A stretch of DNA of 32,955 nucleotides. Source: Clostridia bacterium (GTDB lineage: Bacteria > Bacillota > Clostridia > Christensenellales > Borkfalkiaceae). A program made the translations under genes and the position numbers. Location of the stretch: contig JAFTKX010000051.1 in the NCBI GenBank assembly GCA_017453045.1, positions 1 through 32,955 on the forward strand, read 5' to 3'. How positions within the stretch are numbered: position 1 is the first letter of the stretch; every line of letters begins with the position of its first letter. Shown piece after piece: positions 8,307 through 16,227 of this stretch. Under the pieces are notes generated by a model, which did not search any database, had not been told where the DNA came from, and saw only the letters and a program-made list of their open reading frames with translations.

Positions 8307-9689
8307 TTACCTCACAAGCATTTGAAGCGCGGATATTACGTACGCGCGAACGAATTGCGGTTCGATAACGTTATCGACGTATCCGTTTTTAGCGGCGTTT
8401 ATCGGGTCTGCGTTTTCTTCTGCGTATTTTTGAGCAAATTCGTCGAGTTTGTCTTCTCTAACTTCGCCAAAGTGAGCCGAAGCGTTTGCTCCGCTAAAGA
8501 GAGCGACTTCGGAATTTGCAAAAGCGTATACGTAGTTAGCGCCCATTGATTTTGACGCGAAAAGCGTATAACCAAGACCGATTGCCTTTCCGTAAACAAC
8601 CGAAAGACCTACGCTTTGTCTTAACGCGCCGATAAGGTGGCAAACTTCCATCAAAATAGGACTATTGCTCGTTTCAAGGTCAGCCTTAATGCCTACCGTG
8701 TTTACGAAAGTTACGAGCGGTAAACCGTTTTCATTTGCAAAGTAAACGAAATCTTTAATTTTGGTAACGTTGTTTAAATTGAGTTCAACGCCCTTTTCTT
8801 CGCCTGCAAAAATTAAGGTTGCGACGCTAATTCCGCCTATTCTGCCGATTGCGGTAACAACTTCGGGACAGAAATCCTTGTTCATTTCAAGGCATTTTCC
8901 ATCGTCGAATACAGCGCTTATCAAACATTTATGGCAAACGTTATCGTTGAGATTTGCGCTAACTCTATTCAAATCGTCTTCAGTATCTTCTATAACTTGT
9001 GAAAATGCAGGTAAAATCGAGAAGATTTTAACGATATTTTCCTTAACTGCGTCAAGCGACTCTACGCTAAACGTAGTTAAATCGTTATATTTAGAAGACT
9101 TTGCTCCGCCAACTTCATCGCTTGCTACGTTTTTGCCCGAAGTTGCCGAAATAACGAGTGGACTTGCGTAAGATACGCAACTTGCAGGAAGCATAAAGTT
9201 ATAATCTGCATTTGCGCAAAGAAGGGCAAACGAGCCGTAAACCTTGCCGAGAGCAACGGTTATTTGAGTAATTTCACCCTTTAAGTCAACCGCGCAAGCC
9301 AAAACTTCAGCCATGCCTTCTAAAACGTTAACGCCTTCGCCAACTTGAACGCCCATAGAATCTAAAAGATAGATTACGGGATAACCCGATTGAGCGGCTT
9401 TGTCAAGACACTTAACGATTTTCTTGCAATTCGCCATGCTAACGCCACCCGAAAGAACCTTAACGTTTTGAGCAACGATATAAACGGGAGTATCGTCAAT
9501 GGTTGCGTAACCTGTAACTACGCCTTCGCCTTGAGCGTCTTCCCCGTAAAAGTCATTGTGAGAAAAACTGTAAGCGTCGAGTTCAACGAAACTGCTCTCG
9601 TCAACGAGCGCCGAGATTTGTTTTCTTATTTCACTTCCGCTTGCGAGAAGTTTCTCCCTACGTGTTCTGAGTAAATGTATTTTGTCCAT
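8307..9689 (-). CDS. Acyl-CoA carboxyltransferase subunit (MmdA/GcdA/PccB family)
   Basis: A 460-residue carboxyltransferase of the crotonase-fold family that moves CO2 between an acyl-CoA, probably methylmalonyl-CoA, and biotin. Markers are VVTGYATIDDTPVYIVAQ, SGGVSMANCKKIVKCLDKA, the first oxyanion-type segment VALGKVYGSFALLCA, and the C-terminal AYGKAIGLGYTLFAS-like stretch. It is shorter and more divergent than typical MmdA (about 510 aa). The start is set at ATG 9689, preceded by GGAGGAG at a 5-nt spacing; an in-frame ATG at 9713 coincides with the predicted transcription start and is unlikely. It is the first gene of the operon. Exact CoA substrate is inferred only. Confidence 0.85.
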   Translation of the reverse strand: MDKIHLLRTRREKLLASGSEIRKQISALVDESSFVELDAYSFSHNDFYGEDAQGEGVVTGYATIDDTPVYIVAQNVKVLSGGVSMANCKKIVKCLDKAAQSGYPVIYLLDSMGVQVGEGVNVLEGMAEVLACAVDLKGEITQITVALGKVYGSFALLCANADYNFMLPASCVSYASPLVISATSGKNVASDEVGGAKSSKYNDLTTFSVESLDAVKENIVKIFSILPAFSQVIEDTEDDLNRVSANLNDNVCHKCLISAVFDDGKCLEMNKDFCPEVVTAIGRIGGISVATLIFAGEEKGVELNLNNVTKIKDFVYFANENGLPLVTFVNTVGIKADLETSNSPILMEVCHLIGALRQSVGLSVVYGKAIGLGYTLFASKSMGANYVYAFANSEVALFSGANASAHFGEVREDKLDEFAQKYAEENADPINAAKNGYVDNVIEPQFVRAYVISALQMLVR

Positions 9690-9718
9690 AAACTCCTCCA
9701 TTATAATTATCAAAAATA

Positions 9719-9747
9719 ATTATAATACATCTGAAAAATTTTTTCAA
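9719..9747 (-). promoter_or_regulatory. Promoter of the decarboxylase operon
   Basis: On the minus strand, TTGAAA (9742-9747), a 17-nt spacer and a perfect TATAAT (9719-9724). The predicted start is near 9712, giving a leader of about 23 nt that contains GGAGGAG before ATG 9689. The -35 box abuts the galT terminator. Confidence 0.75.
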
Positions 9748-9773
9748 TAAAAAAGACGCAATTCCTTGCGCCT
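9747..9773 (-). terminator. Rho-independent terminator after galT
   Basis: The minus-strand hairpin has arms AGGCGCAA and TTGCGTCT (8 pairs, one G-U) around a GGAA loop, followed by six T. It lies about 55 nt past the galT stop. Confidence 0.85.
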
Positions 9774-9828
9774 TTTAAAAAATTTTTTATATTATATAGT
9801 TTTTATGAAAGATTATGTAAAAAAAGGT

Positions 9829-11370
9829 CTATTTAATGCCTAAAGTGTTCAAAAATCTTCTAAAAGCAATATTGCCTACTTCATCCTTTTTAAACACAGC
9901 GGTATTTTCTAAAATACTTACGCAAGTTCTGTTTACGTAATCTATGACGTATTCTTTAACTTTTGCAGGATCAGTTTCGTCGCCGTGAGCCTTTAAAAGA
10001 GTCTTTATCATATCTTTATGTACGAATAAAGAATCGTTTTCGTCTACGTTTTCAAAATCAAAAGGACGCTCTTTACAAATTACCTTAACTATATCTTCAA
10101 TTTGTTTTTTAAGTCTACCGGGCAAAATGTATAAGCCCATCGCTTCGATAAGCCCAATTCCTTCTTTCTTGATATTGTGATACTCTGGATGAGCGTGGAA
10201 CACACCGCCCGGATACTCGTCGGTGGTAACGTTGTTACGAAGTATTATTTCCAAACAGAACTTTCCGTCAGGTAAATATCTTACAATCGGCGTACAAGTG
10301 TTGTGCCTTTCTTTTTTGCTATTTATAATTCCAACGGATTCGTCGCTATACTCTTTCCAAGCGTCGATAATGTTTCCGCCGAGTTCGCAAAGAGTGTTTC
10401 TATTGTAACTCGTAAGTCTAATTGCCGAGTTGTACCAGTTGAGAATTGCAATCTCAACGTCGGGGAAATCGGAATTAGAAAGCATTGCAAGCGGTTTTGC
10501 CTTGTGCATAGGCATTTCGTGTTTACCGCCTTGGTAATGCTCGTGATTTAATATAGAACCGCCGACTATCGGCAAATCCGAATTACTGCCAATAAAGTAA
10601 TTCGGGAACATTTCAACAAAATCTAAAAGATTAAAAATCGTTCTTCTCGTCATTTCCATAGGAACGTGCTTACTGTTAAAAATTATACAATGTTCGTTAA
10701 AGTAAGCGTATGGAGAATATTGAAGTTGCCATTTTTCGCCACCGAGCATCAATGAAATAGTCCTTAAATTTGCTCTCGGCGGATGGGTGTACGAGCCGAA
10801 ATATCCTTCGTTTTCAGCGCAGAGCGCGCATTTGGGATATTTGTTGGAAACTCCTTTTTCTTTGGCAAGTTTTGCGATATCTTTATTGTCTTTTTCGGGC
10901 TTGGACAAATTTATCGTTATTTCTAAAACGTTGTCTTTATCAACGTATTCCCAACCGATATTTTTTGAAATAGCGGTCTTTTGAATATAGTTGTTCATAA
11001 CGCTTATTTTATAAAGATAATCGCACGCCGATTGCGACCCCATATTCTCTTTAAGGAAGGTAAAAGTCTGATTGATTTCAGCAGGTTTTTGGGTTAAAAT
11101 TCCCATTAAAAAAGAGGCGAAAAGTTCGGCTTGAAGATCGTCTTCGGCAATGTTAGTTTCTTTAGCGTAGTCTTTAATTTCGTTAAAGAGAACGTCTGGA
11201 ACTGTCATTTCCGCGATATACTTTAAGTTTGGAATTTCTTCTGCGGGAGAATTTAAGCGAAGAATTGTTAAAATCGTATTTCTAACGTAAATTTCGTCGT
11301 TATCGTTTAAGTAAAGAAACGATTTTGCGTAAGTTATCAATTTTTCTACAAGAATTTTTCCGTTTACCAT
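9829..11370 (-). CDS. galT: UDP-glucose--hexose-1-phosphate uridylyltransferase, class II
   Basis: A 513-residue Leloir-pathway enzyme that exchanges UMP between UDP-glucose and galactose-1-phosphate. The class II form is recognised by its length and by GGSILNHEHYQGGKHEMPM, which holds the catalytic histidine region near residue 275. YVDKDNVLEITINLSKPEKD and PKCALCAENEGYFG are further class II blocks. The start is set at ATG 11370 (MVNGKILVEKL), which has GGAG five bases upstream; an in-frame TTG at 11397 lacks such a site. It is a single-gene unit ending in a strong terminator. No galK or galE lies nearby. Confidence 0.94.
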   Translation of the reverse strand: MVNGKILVEKLITYAKSFLYLNDNDEIYVRNTILTILRLNSPAEEIPNLKYIAEMTVPDVLFNEIKDYAKETNIAEDDLQAELFASFLMGILTQKPAEINQTFTFLKENMGSQSACDYLYKISVMNNYIQKTAISKNIGWEYVDKDNVLEITINLSKPEKDNKDIAKLAKEKGVSNKYPKCALCAENEGYFGSYTHPPRANLRTISLMLGGEKWQLQYSPYAYFNEHCIIFNSKHVPMEMTRRTIFNLLDFVEMFPNYFIGSNSDLPIVGGSILNHEHYQGGKHEMPMHKAKPLAMLSNSDFPDVEIAILNWYNSAIRLTSYNRNTLCELGGNIIDAWKEYSDESVGIINSKKERHNTCTPIVRYLPDGKFCLEIILRNNVTTDEYPGGVFHAHPEYHNIKKEGIGLIEAMGLYILPGRLKKQIEDIVKVICKERPFDFENVDENDSLFVHKDMIKTLLKAHGDETDPAKVKEYVIDYVNRTCVSILENTAVFKKDEVGNIAFRRFLNTLGIK

Positions 11371-11492
11371 AATACTCCGTAAAGCGCTCTCGCGCAAGTT
11401 CTATCCATTGAATTTTAACATATAACCTAAGATTATACAATTAAAAACGAATATTTTATTGCAATAATTTTAGCGGAAATGTTATTAAATCG

Positions 11493-12737
11493 CTATTTTA
11501 AAGGGTTATCGCGCGAATTTGGTAGGCTTGACCCGTGTCCTTCGCCTTCTTTCGTAAGCCTTTTGTCTTTAAAGGCTATTCCCCGACGGATTGCGTCGCT
11601 ACCGTATTTATGTTTCAATTCGCCTACCGTTTCTAAAAGTTTTAACTTTTTATCGTATTCGGCGCTTTCGGTAGATAAACTCAACTGCTCTTTTTCTATA
11701 AAATCGAATACGGAAACGCCTAAACTTCTAATCGAACTTTCCCACCTAAAATTAAGCCTGAAAAGTTGCATTGCTTTTTTAAAAAAGTCGTCCGATAAAA
11801 CCGACGGTCTGTCAAGTTTAGCCTGCCTTGTAAACCAGTTTAAACTTCCGTCGCGAATACTAACGCTTATGCCCGACGCTTTTCCAAGCCCGTACGAACG
11901 GACTCTTTCGGAAACGCTGTCGCAAAGTGATGAAAACATTATTTTAACGTCTTCTTCGTCGGTTAAATCTCTATAACAAGTAATGCTATTGCCGACTGAT
12001 TTAATTTCTTCGCTTTCGGTTTCTTTTAAAACGGGCGTTTCGTCTTTACCGTTGGCGTAACACCACAGGGTTTCGCCCCATTTACCAAGATATTTTACTA
12101 TATAATCTAAATCTGCTTGCGCCAAGTCGCCTATCGTGTTTATGCCAACTCTTTTCAGTTTTGAAAGGGTTGCTCGCCCGACGAATAAAAGGTCGCTTAC
12201 GGGAAGTTTCCAAACGAGAGTTTTATAATTTAACCTAGTTATTACGGTCGTCGCGTCTGGCTTTTTTATATCGCTACCGAGTTTTGCAAACACCTTGTTA
12301 AAACTTACGCCTACGGAAACGGTCAAATCAAATTCGTCTTTTACTCTTTTTCTAATTTGGTCGGCAATCGTTTTTCCAGAGCCGAAAAGTTTCAAACTTT
12401 TCGTAACGTCTATCCAGGCTTCGTCGATTCCGAACGACTCTACCCTGTCGCTATACTCCGAATATATCTTTTTAACCTTTTTGCTCCACTCTATATACCT
12501 ATCGTGATGGGCTTCGACGAATACTATTTTTGGGCAAAGATTTTCGGCTTCTTTAATAGTCATACCGGTTTTTACGCCCATTTGCTTTGCCTTTTGGTTT
12601 TTTGCAAGGACGATTCCGTGTCTATCTTCAACGCTTCCGCAAACCGCCATAAAACCGTCTTTAAGTTCGGGGCGATATTTACATTCTACGCTCGCAAAAA
12701 AATTATTCAAATCTACGTGAAGAATAGTCCTTTCCAT
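11493..12737 (-). CDS. dinB: DNA polymerase IV (Y-family translesion polymerase)
   Basis: 414 residues. The first catalytic Asp is D9 in ILHVDLNNFFASVE and the second acidic pair is D105-E106 in SFGIDEAWIDVT; SVSVGVSFNKVFAKLGSDIKKP follows. Helix-hairpin-helix motifs lie in the thumb (GRATLSKLKRVGINTIGDLAQ), and a little-finger domain covers the C-terminal third. The length is somewhat greater than E. coli DinB. The first 35 bases overlap the end of the upstream membrane-protein gene, and only a poor ribosome site is visible, so translation is probably coupled. I saw no clear LexA/DinR box upstream of the pair. Confidence 0.95.
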   Translation of the reverse strand: MERTILHVDLNNFFASVECKYRPELKDGFMAVCGSVEDRHGIVLAKNQKAKQMGVKTGMTIKEAENLCPKIVFVEAHHDRYIEWSKKVKKIYSEYSDRVESFGIDEAWIDVTKSLKLFGSGKTIADQIRKRVKDEFDLTVSVGVSFNKVFAKLGSDIKKPDATTVITRLNYKTLVWKLPVSDLLFVGRATLSKLKRVGINTIGDLAQADLDYIVKYLGKWGETLWCYANGKDETPVLKETESEEIKSVGNSITCYRDLTDEEDVKIMFSSLCDSVSERVRSYGLGKASGISVSIRDGSLNWFTRQAKLDRPSVLSDDFFKKAMQLFRLNFRWESSIRSLGVSVFDFIEKEQLSLSTESAEYDKKLKLLETVGELKHKYGSDAIRRGIAFKDKRLTKEGEGHGSSLPNSRDNPLK

Positions 12738-13647
12738 TTTTTCTTTTAAAAACTTTTATAAAGCCCCTTTCAATATTTTCGCCGTTTTTGTATATGTATA
12801 TACAAATTATAACCGTTAACGCAAAAAAAATCAACCATATAATCGCTCCCCACAAGGTATTAAAAGGCAAAAGTTTTCCGCAAAGTATCAAAGTCGTAAA
12901 GCAAACGCTAATAAATCGGGAAATTGAAACTATAATTGCAAAATATTTGTACGAAACCGTCGATAGTCCCGACGTGAAACAAAGCAAATCGTCGGGAAAA
13001 AACGGAAAAATAAGCATAAATGTAATAAAGATTTTATCTTTTCCTTTAATAAGATTTAATCCGCGTTTGAGATTTTTTTCGCCTATTAGCCACCCTACCG
13101 TTTTTACGCCGAATTTTCTTCCTATAAAAAATGCGACGAGCGACGCTAAAACTATTGAGATATAACTTAAGACCGCTCCCCATATAGCGCCGAATAAAGC
13201 AATTCCCGCGCCGAGCAAAACGACGCTCGGAATAGGTAAAATTACGACTTGTAAAAACTGCAATAGCATAAAAACGGGAATTACGAATTGTCCGTAGGAC
13301 AAAATATACCGCCTTAACGAACTTACGCTATCTATTTTATTTTCTAAACCGCTCACTTTTACGGCGTATAAACCTAAAGTTAAAACGCTTATTAAAACTA
13401 AAAAAGTAAGCGTAATTTTTGGAGCAAACGAATCGTCGTTTTGAGAAAATAAATAGGAAATTATCGTTAGTAGACAAACTATGATAACTACCGTCGTTTC
13501 AACCAAAAATCTATTATTTTTTATTAACGATATTTCGCTACGTTCAACGTACAAAACGGCAAAACTTATAGCGCATAAACCGAGTAGAAACAAAGCGGTT
13601 ACCGTAAGAACGCCTTTTAAATTTAGTTTAACTTTTTTATATTTCAT
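12703..13647 (-). CDS. VTT-domain (DedA/TVP38/TMEM64 family) membrane protein
   Basis: 314 residues with about seven hydrophobic segments: two at the N-terminus (residues 10-30 and 45-65), one near 75-92, then a VTT-type core around 120-240 with IPSVVLLGAGIALFGAIWGAVLSYI and AFFIGRKFG. A final helix near 265-288 precedes a basic tail. This family includes lipid scramblase-like and DedA transport proteins; the substrate cannot be read here. The ATG follows a very AT-rich stretch without a Shine-Dalgarno site. The gene's end overlaps the dinB start by 35 bases, so the two form one unit. Confidence 0.8.
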   Translation of the reverse strand: MKYKKVKLNLKGVLTVTALFLLGLCAISFAVLYVERSEISLIKNNRFLVETTVVIIVCLLTIISYLFSQNDDSFAPKITLTFLVLISVLTLGLYAVKVSGLENKIDSVSSLRRYILSYGQFVIPVFMLLQFLQVVILPIPSVVLLGAGIALFGAIWGAVLSYISIVLASLVAFFIGRKFGVKTVGWLIGEKNLKRGLNLIKGKDKIFITFMLIFPFFPDDLLCFTSGLSTVSYKYFAIIVSISRFISVCFTTLILCGKLLPFNTLWGAIIWLIFFALTVIICIYIYKNGENIERGFIKVFKRKNGKDYSSRRFE

Positions 13648-13710
13648 AATAATATATTATTACGCTTGAAATTTCGCTTATAAAACTAAAAACGTAGTAA
13701 ACTGCAAGGT

Positions 13711-13746
13711 AAAAAAAGAAAAAGCCGACAAGTTCCACTTGTCGAC
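13711..13746 (-). terminator. Rho-independent terminator after tRNA-Trp
   Basis: Minus-strand arms GTCGACAAG and CTTGTCGGC (9 pairs, one G-U) with a 5-nt loop, then a T-rich run (TTTTTCTTTTTTT). It begins four bases past the encoded CCA. Confidence 0.88.
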
Positions 13747-13749
13747 TTT

Positions 13750-13824
13750 TGGCAGGGGAGACGCGATTCGAACACGCAACCTACGGTTTTGGAGACCGCT
13801 ACTCTACCGTTGAGCCACTCCCCT
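13750..13824 (-). tRNA. trnW: tRNA-Trp (anticodon CCA)
   Basis: The acceptor stem AGGGGAG pairs with CTCCCCT. The D stem is GCTC/GAGT. The anticodon stem is GCGGT/ACCGT with loop CTCCAAA, giving anticodon CCA, which reads UGG. The T arm has loop TTCGAAT. The discriminator is G, as expected for bacterial tRNA-Trp, and CCA is encoded (13750-13752). It has its own promoter and terminator. It reads only UGG, which agrees with TGA acting as a stop here. Confidence 0.96.
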
Positions 13825-13841
13825 AAATTTTCAACGGTGTA

Positions 13842-13870
13842 ATTGTACAACAAATTTTAATTTAAGTCAA
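13842..13870 (-). promoter_or_regulatory. Promoter of tRNA-Trp
   Basis: On the minus strand, TTGACT (13865-13870), a 17-nt spacer and TACAAT (13842-13847). The start is predicted near 13835, about 11 nt before the mature tRNA. Confidence 0.8.
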
Positions 13871-13894
13871 TAATTTTTAAGCGGTTTTACAAAT

Positions 13895-14959
13895 TTATTT
13901 ATTCTTTTGACTTTGTTTGAAAAAGTTTTCGTTAAACTCTACCCTTTTATCCGTTAAATAATTGAGTTTACAAAGTTCGTGGTAATAAAGCGAACGACTG
14001 TAATTCCCAACTTTAAAATTGAGATAGATTAACTGTAATAGCGGATAAAGATGGTAATATTCGGTATTGCAAAAGCCTATGCAATCGTTTTTTGATAAAG
14101 AAAGAGCGCATTTAAAATATTTTTCGGCGTTTAAAAAATCGTTTTTTTCTAAAAAATAATCGCCTATTTTACATAATATTTCGCAATCTAACCCAACGGT
14201 TTTTAAAGCCGTAAATAAAAAATCGACGTAGTTATTTTCGCCTAAAATTTTGTAGCAATAACTTAAAGTTAATAAAGCGTCTTTTTCGTCGGGCGCAAAT
14301 TTATCGGTACAATTAAGGAATTTTTTAAGCAATTTTACGCTTGTTTTGTAATATCCTAAATAAAAATATTCCTTTGCAAAATAATAAATCTCCCTCGCGG
14401 TAAAATTACTTATCGGCAAATGCTTTTTATATAAGTTTAAGTTGCGTTTTGAGTTTGAACAAATTTCTTTTCGGTGCTCTATTTCGACGTCCGAATATTC
14501 AATATTTCCAAAAGGCGCGACGACTTCGTGTACAAAACCTACGAATTTTGCTTTTGAACAATTTTTTAAAAGTCTTTCACGATAAAAAGTTAAACTCGGC
14601 TTACCGTCTTTGTCAAACCCGCACGAATATTTAAACATATACGTATCTTTTAGATCAGTTGATTTTTTTATTTTGAGTATTTTTTCAATATTGTCGTCGG
14701 ATATAAAATCGTCTGCGTCTATCCAAAACAAATAGTCGCCCGTCGCCTTTGAAAAAGCGTAATTTCGCGCTTTTGAAAAATCGTCTATCCACTTAAAAAA
14801 GTAAATTTTATCTGTGAATTCTTTTGCAATTCGGACAGTTTTATCACAACTGCCCGTATCTACAAAAATTATTTCGTCGGCAAATTTTTTTACGCAATTT
14901 AATACTCTTTTTATAACTCGTTCTTCGTTTAAAGCAATTATACAAACAGATATTTTCAT
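13895..14959 (-). CDS. Family 2 glycosyltransferase with TPR-like C-terminal half
   Basis: 354 residues. The N-terminal GT-A domain reads ISVCIIALNEERVIKRVL, with DTGS at 34-37 and the metal-binding DADD at 81-84. Residues from about 190 onward form helical TPR-like repeats (YYFAKEYFYLGYYKTSVKLL; KIGDYFLEKNDFLNAEKYF). This layout matches SunS/SgtA-like protein glycosyltransferases. It lies divergently, 178 bp from the collagen-like gene, suggesting that the Thr-rich collagen repeats are its target (inference; C. difficile sgtA-bclA3 is the known precedent). No Shine-Dalgarno site is visible before the ATG. A perfect inverted repeat (TTGTAA-GGAT-TTACAA) at 14986-15001 lies upstream. Confidence 0.88.
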   Translation of the reverse strand: MKISVCIIALNEERVIKRVLNCVKKFADEIIFVDTGSCDKTVRIAKEFTDKIYFFKWIDDFSKARNYAFSKATGDYLFWIDADDFISDDNIEKILKIKKSTDLKDTYMFKYSCGFDKDGKPSLTFYRERLLKNCSKAKFVGFVHEVVAPFGNIEYSDVEIEHRKEICSNSKRNLNLYKKHLPISNFTAREIYYFAKEYFYLGYYKTSVKLLKKFLNCTDKFAPDEKDALLTLSYCYKILGENNYVDFLFTALKTVGLDCEILCKIGDYFLEKNDFLNAEKYFKCALSLSKNDCIGFCNTEYYHLYPLLQLIYLNFKVGNYSRSLYYHELCKLNYLTDKRVEFNENFFKQSQKNK

Positions 14960-15063
14960 AATTCAAAATAAAAGAAATTGGAAACTTGTAAGGATTTACA
15001 ATTTCGCCGTATTTCAAACTTCTTATAGTACATATTATTAAATTATCATAGATTTTGTTAAAC

Positions 15064-15089
15064 ACACAAGTCGATTATTTCATATTATA
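15064..15089 (+). promoter_or_regulatory. Possible sporulation (SigK-like) promoter of the collagen-like gene
   Basis: CATATTATA at 15081-15089 matches the SigK -10 pattern CATANNNTA, with AC at 15064-15065 about 15 nt upstream. There is no good -35 box for a vegetative promoter, although TATAAT is also present at 15088-15093. The match is short and AT-rich, so this is a hint only. Confidence 0.35.
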
Positions 15090-15137
15090 TAATGAAGTTA
15101 AATGTTAACTTTAATTCATTATTTAGGAGTTTAAATC

Positions 15138-15362
15138 TTGGACGATTTATTTTTTTCGACTAATTGTCGATTCTTTTTTAACAATCAATGCGGAAGAAGA
15201 TGTCCGCGTTGCGGTGGTTTTCAAAACGTACAAAGCGGTTTAAGAGGTCCTACCGGTCCAACAGGTCCTATGGGACCGCGTGGCGCGCAAGGCGTTCCCG
15301 GACCAACTGGACCTACGGGAACAACAGGACCTGCAGGTAGAGACGGTCAAACGATTGTCTGA
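15138..15362 (+). CDS. Truncated 74-residue product of the collagen-like gene
   Basis: This is the open part before the TGA: TTG start, Cys-rich leader, then 13 Gly-X-Y triplets ending GRDGQTIV. Alone it would lack the jelly-roll domain that normally trimerises these proteins. Confidence 0.6.
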   Translation: MDDLFFSTNCRFFFNNQCGRRCPRCGGFQNVQSGLRGPTGPTGPMGPRGAQGVPGPTGPTGTTGPAGRDGQTIV

Positions 15363-15404
15363 CCTAAGGGAGCGACTGGTCCGCAAGGCATACAAGGTAT
15401 TCAA

Positions 15405-15764
15405 GGTGTAACAGGTCCTACGGGTGCGACTGGCCCTACTGGAGCGACTGGTCCGCAAGGCTTACAAGGTATTCAAGGTGTAACAGGTCCTACGGGCGCG
15501 ACTGGTCCAACTGGAGCGACTGGTCCGCAAGGCTTACAAGGTATTCAAGGTGTAACAGGTCCTACGGGCGCGACTGGCCCTACTGGAGCGACTGGTCCGC
15601 AAGGCTTACAAGGTATTCAAGGCATAACAGGTCCTACGGGCGCGACTGGTCCAACTGGAGCGACTGGTCCGCAAGGCTTACAAGGTATTCAAGGTGTAAC
15701 AGGTCCTACTGGCGCAACTGGTCCAACTGGGGCAATTGGTCCAACGGGAGCAACTGGACCTACT
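15405..15764 (+). repeat. 72-bp tandem repeats of the collagen region
   Basis: Units begin at 15405, 15477, 15549, 15621 and 15693. Each encodes 24 residues, starting [16 protein letters not shown] and ending PQGLQGIQ; the fourth starts GIT and the fifth diverges after two thirds. Silent differences alternate: units 1 and 3 have GGC-CCT where units 2 and 4 have GGT-CCA. A 144-bp pair therefore appears to be the unit that was duplicated. Confidence 0.92.
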
Positions 15765-16180
15765 GGCGCGACGGCGGTAATTGAAACTGCTCTCGCAACG
15801 TCTTCAGGCGAAATTGAAATTTCGTCAATAGCGCCTTTAACTGCCGTTGTTAACACTTCTGACGGCGATATTACGATTGATTCAACGACAGACCAAGTTA
15901 CCCTTACTGCAGGAACTTATCTTCTTCATTTTTCAGGCGTCGCAACAGGCGCAACCGGAAACGTTGAACTGTCTATTTATCAAAACGGTACGCAAATACC
16001 AAATTCAGTTTCGTCGGCAAACTTACAACCTGCAACCGACACGGCTACGCTTAACGGCTCAACCGTTTTACAAACAAATGGATCTACGGTAGTAGATATA
16101 CGAAATAGTGGCGAAAATGATTTTACGCTAAATAATTTATCCTTTATTATAATTAAACTTTCATAAAACAACACTACGTT

Positions 16181-16216
16181 AAAAATAAAACGCGCCGTGG
16201 CGAAAGCCACGGCGCT
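16181..16216 (-). terminator. Terminator between the collagen-like gene and nfnB (convergent)
   Basis: A perfect 10-bp stem (16192-16201 with 16206-16215) around a four-base loop. On the minus strand it is followed by GTTTTATTTTT, so it fits as the nfnB terminator. It also lies 25 nt past the collagen stop on the plus strand, but the T-run there is poor. Confidence 0.85.
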
Positions 16217-16227
16217 AAAACTTAAAT

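Larger units (their letters stand above)
15138..16166 (+). pseudogene. BclA-like collagen-repeat surface/exosporium protein, interrupted by one in-frame TGA
   Basis: The complete frame is 342 codons plus stop, from TTG 15138 (AGGAG eight bases upstream) to TAA 16164-16166. Residues 1-33 hold four cysteines (10, 18, 22, 25). Gly-X-Y triplets run from residue 34 to about 212, rich in GPT and GAT. A C-terminal domain of about 130 residues with [24 protein letters not shown] and LSFIIIKLS looks like the TNF/C1q-type jelly roll of BclA proteins. TGA at 15360-15362 is codon 75, exactly where a Gly is needed to restart the triplet phase after the short break GQTIV (next glycines at 78 and 81). GGA to TGA is the simplest explanation. 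If it is real, only 74 residues are made. The neighbouring glycosyltransferase suggests a glycosylated spore or cell-surface filament. Confidence 0.88.

Noticed and set aside
9690-9713. Earlier start for the MmdA-like gene
   Set aside because: ATG 9713 coincides with the predicted transcription start, and its extra codons contain the GGAGGAG site of ATG 9689.
14844-15065. 73-residue minus frame upstream of the glycosyltransferase
   Set aside because: It overlaps the glycosyltransferase N-terminus in another frame, has no ribosome site and no recognisable protein.
15360-15362. TGA read as Gly or Trp by an altered genetic code, or as selenocysteine
   Set aside because: plsC, oadA, nfnA and tex end in TGA, and the tRNA-Trp reads only UGG. 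Gly is expected here, and no downstream selenocysteine-type hairpin is evident.
15240-15458. Minus-strand open frame rich in Arg, Ser and Thr across the collagen repeats
   Set aside because: It is the antisense shadow of the Gly-X-Y repeat; low complexity and no start signals.
15363-15764. CRISPR-like array
   Set aside because: The repeats are contiguous, in frame and encode collagen triplets; there are no unique spacers.
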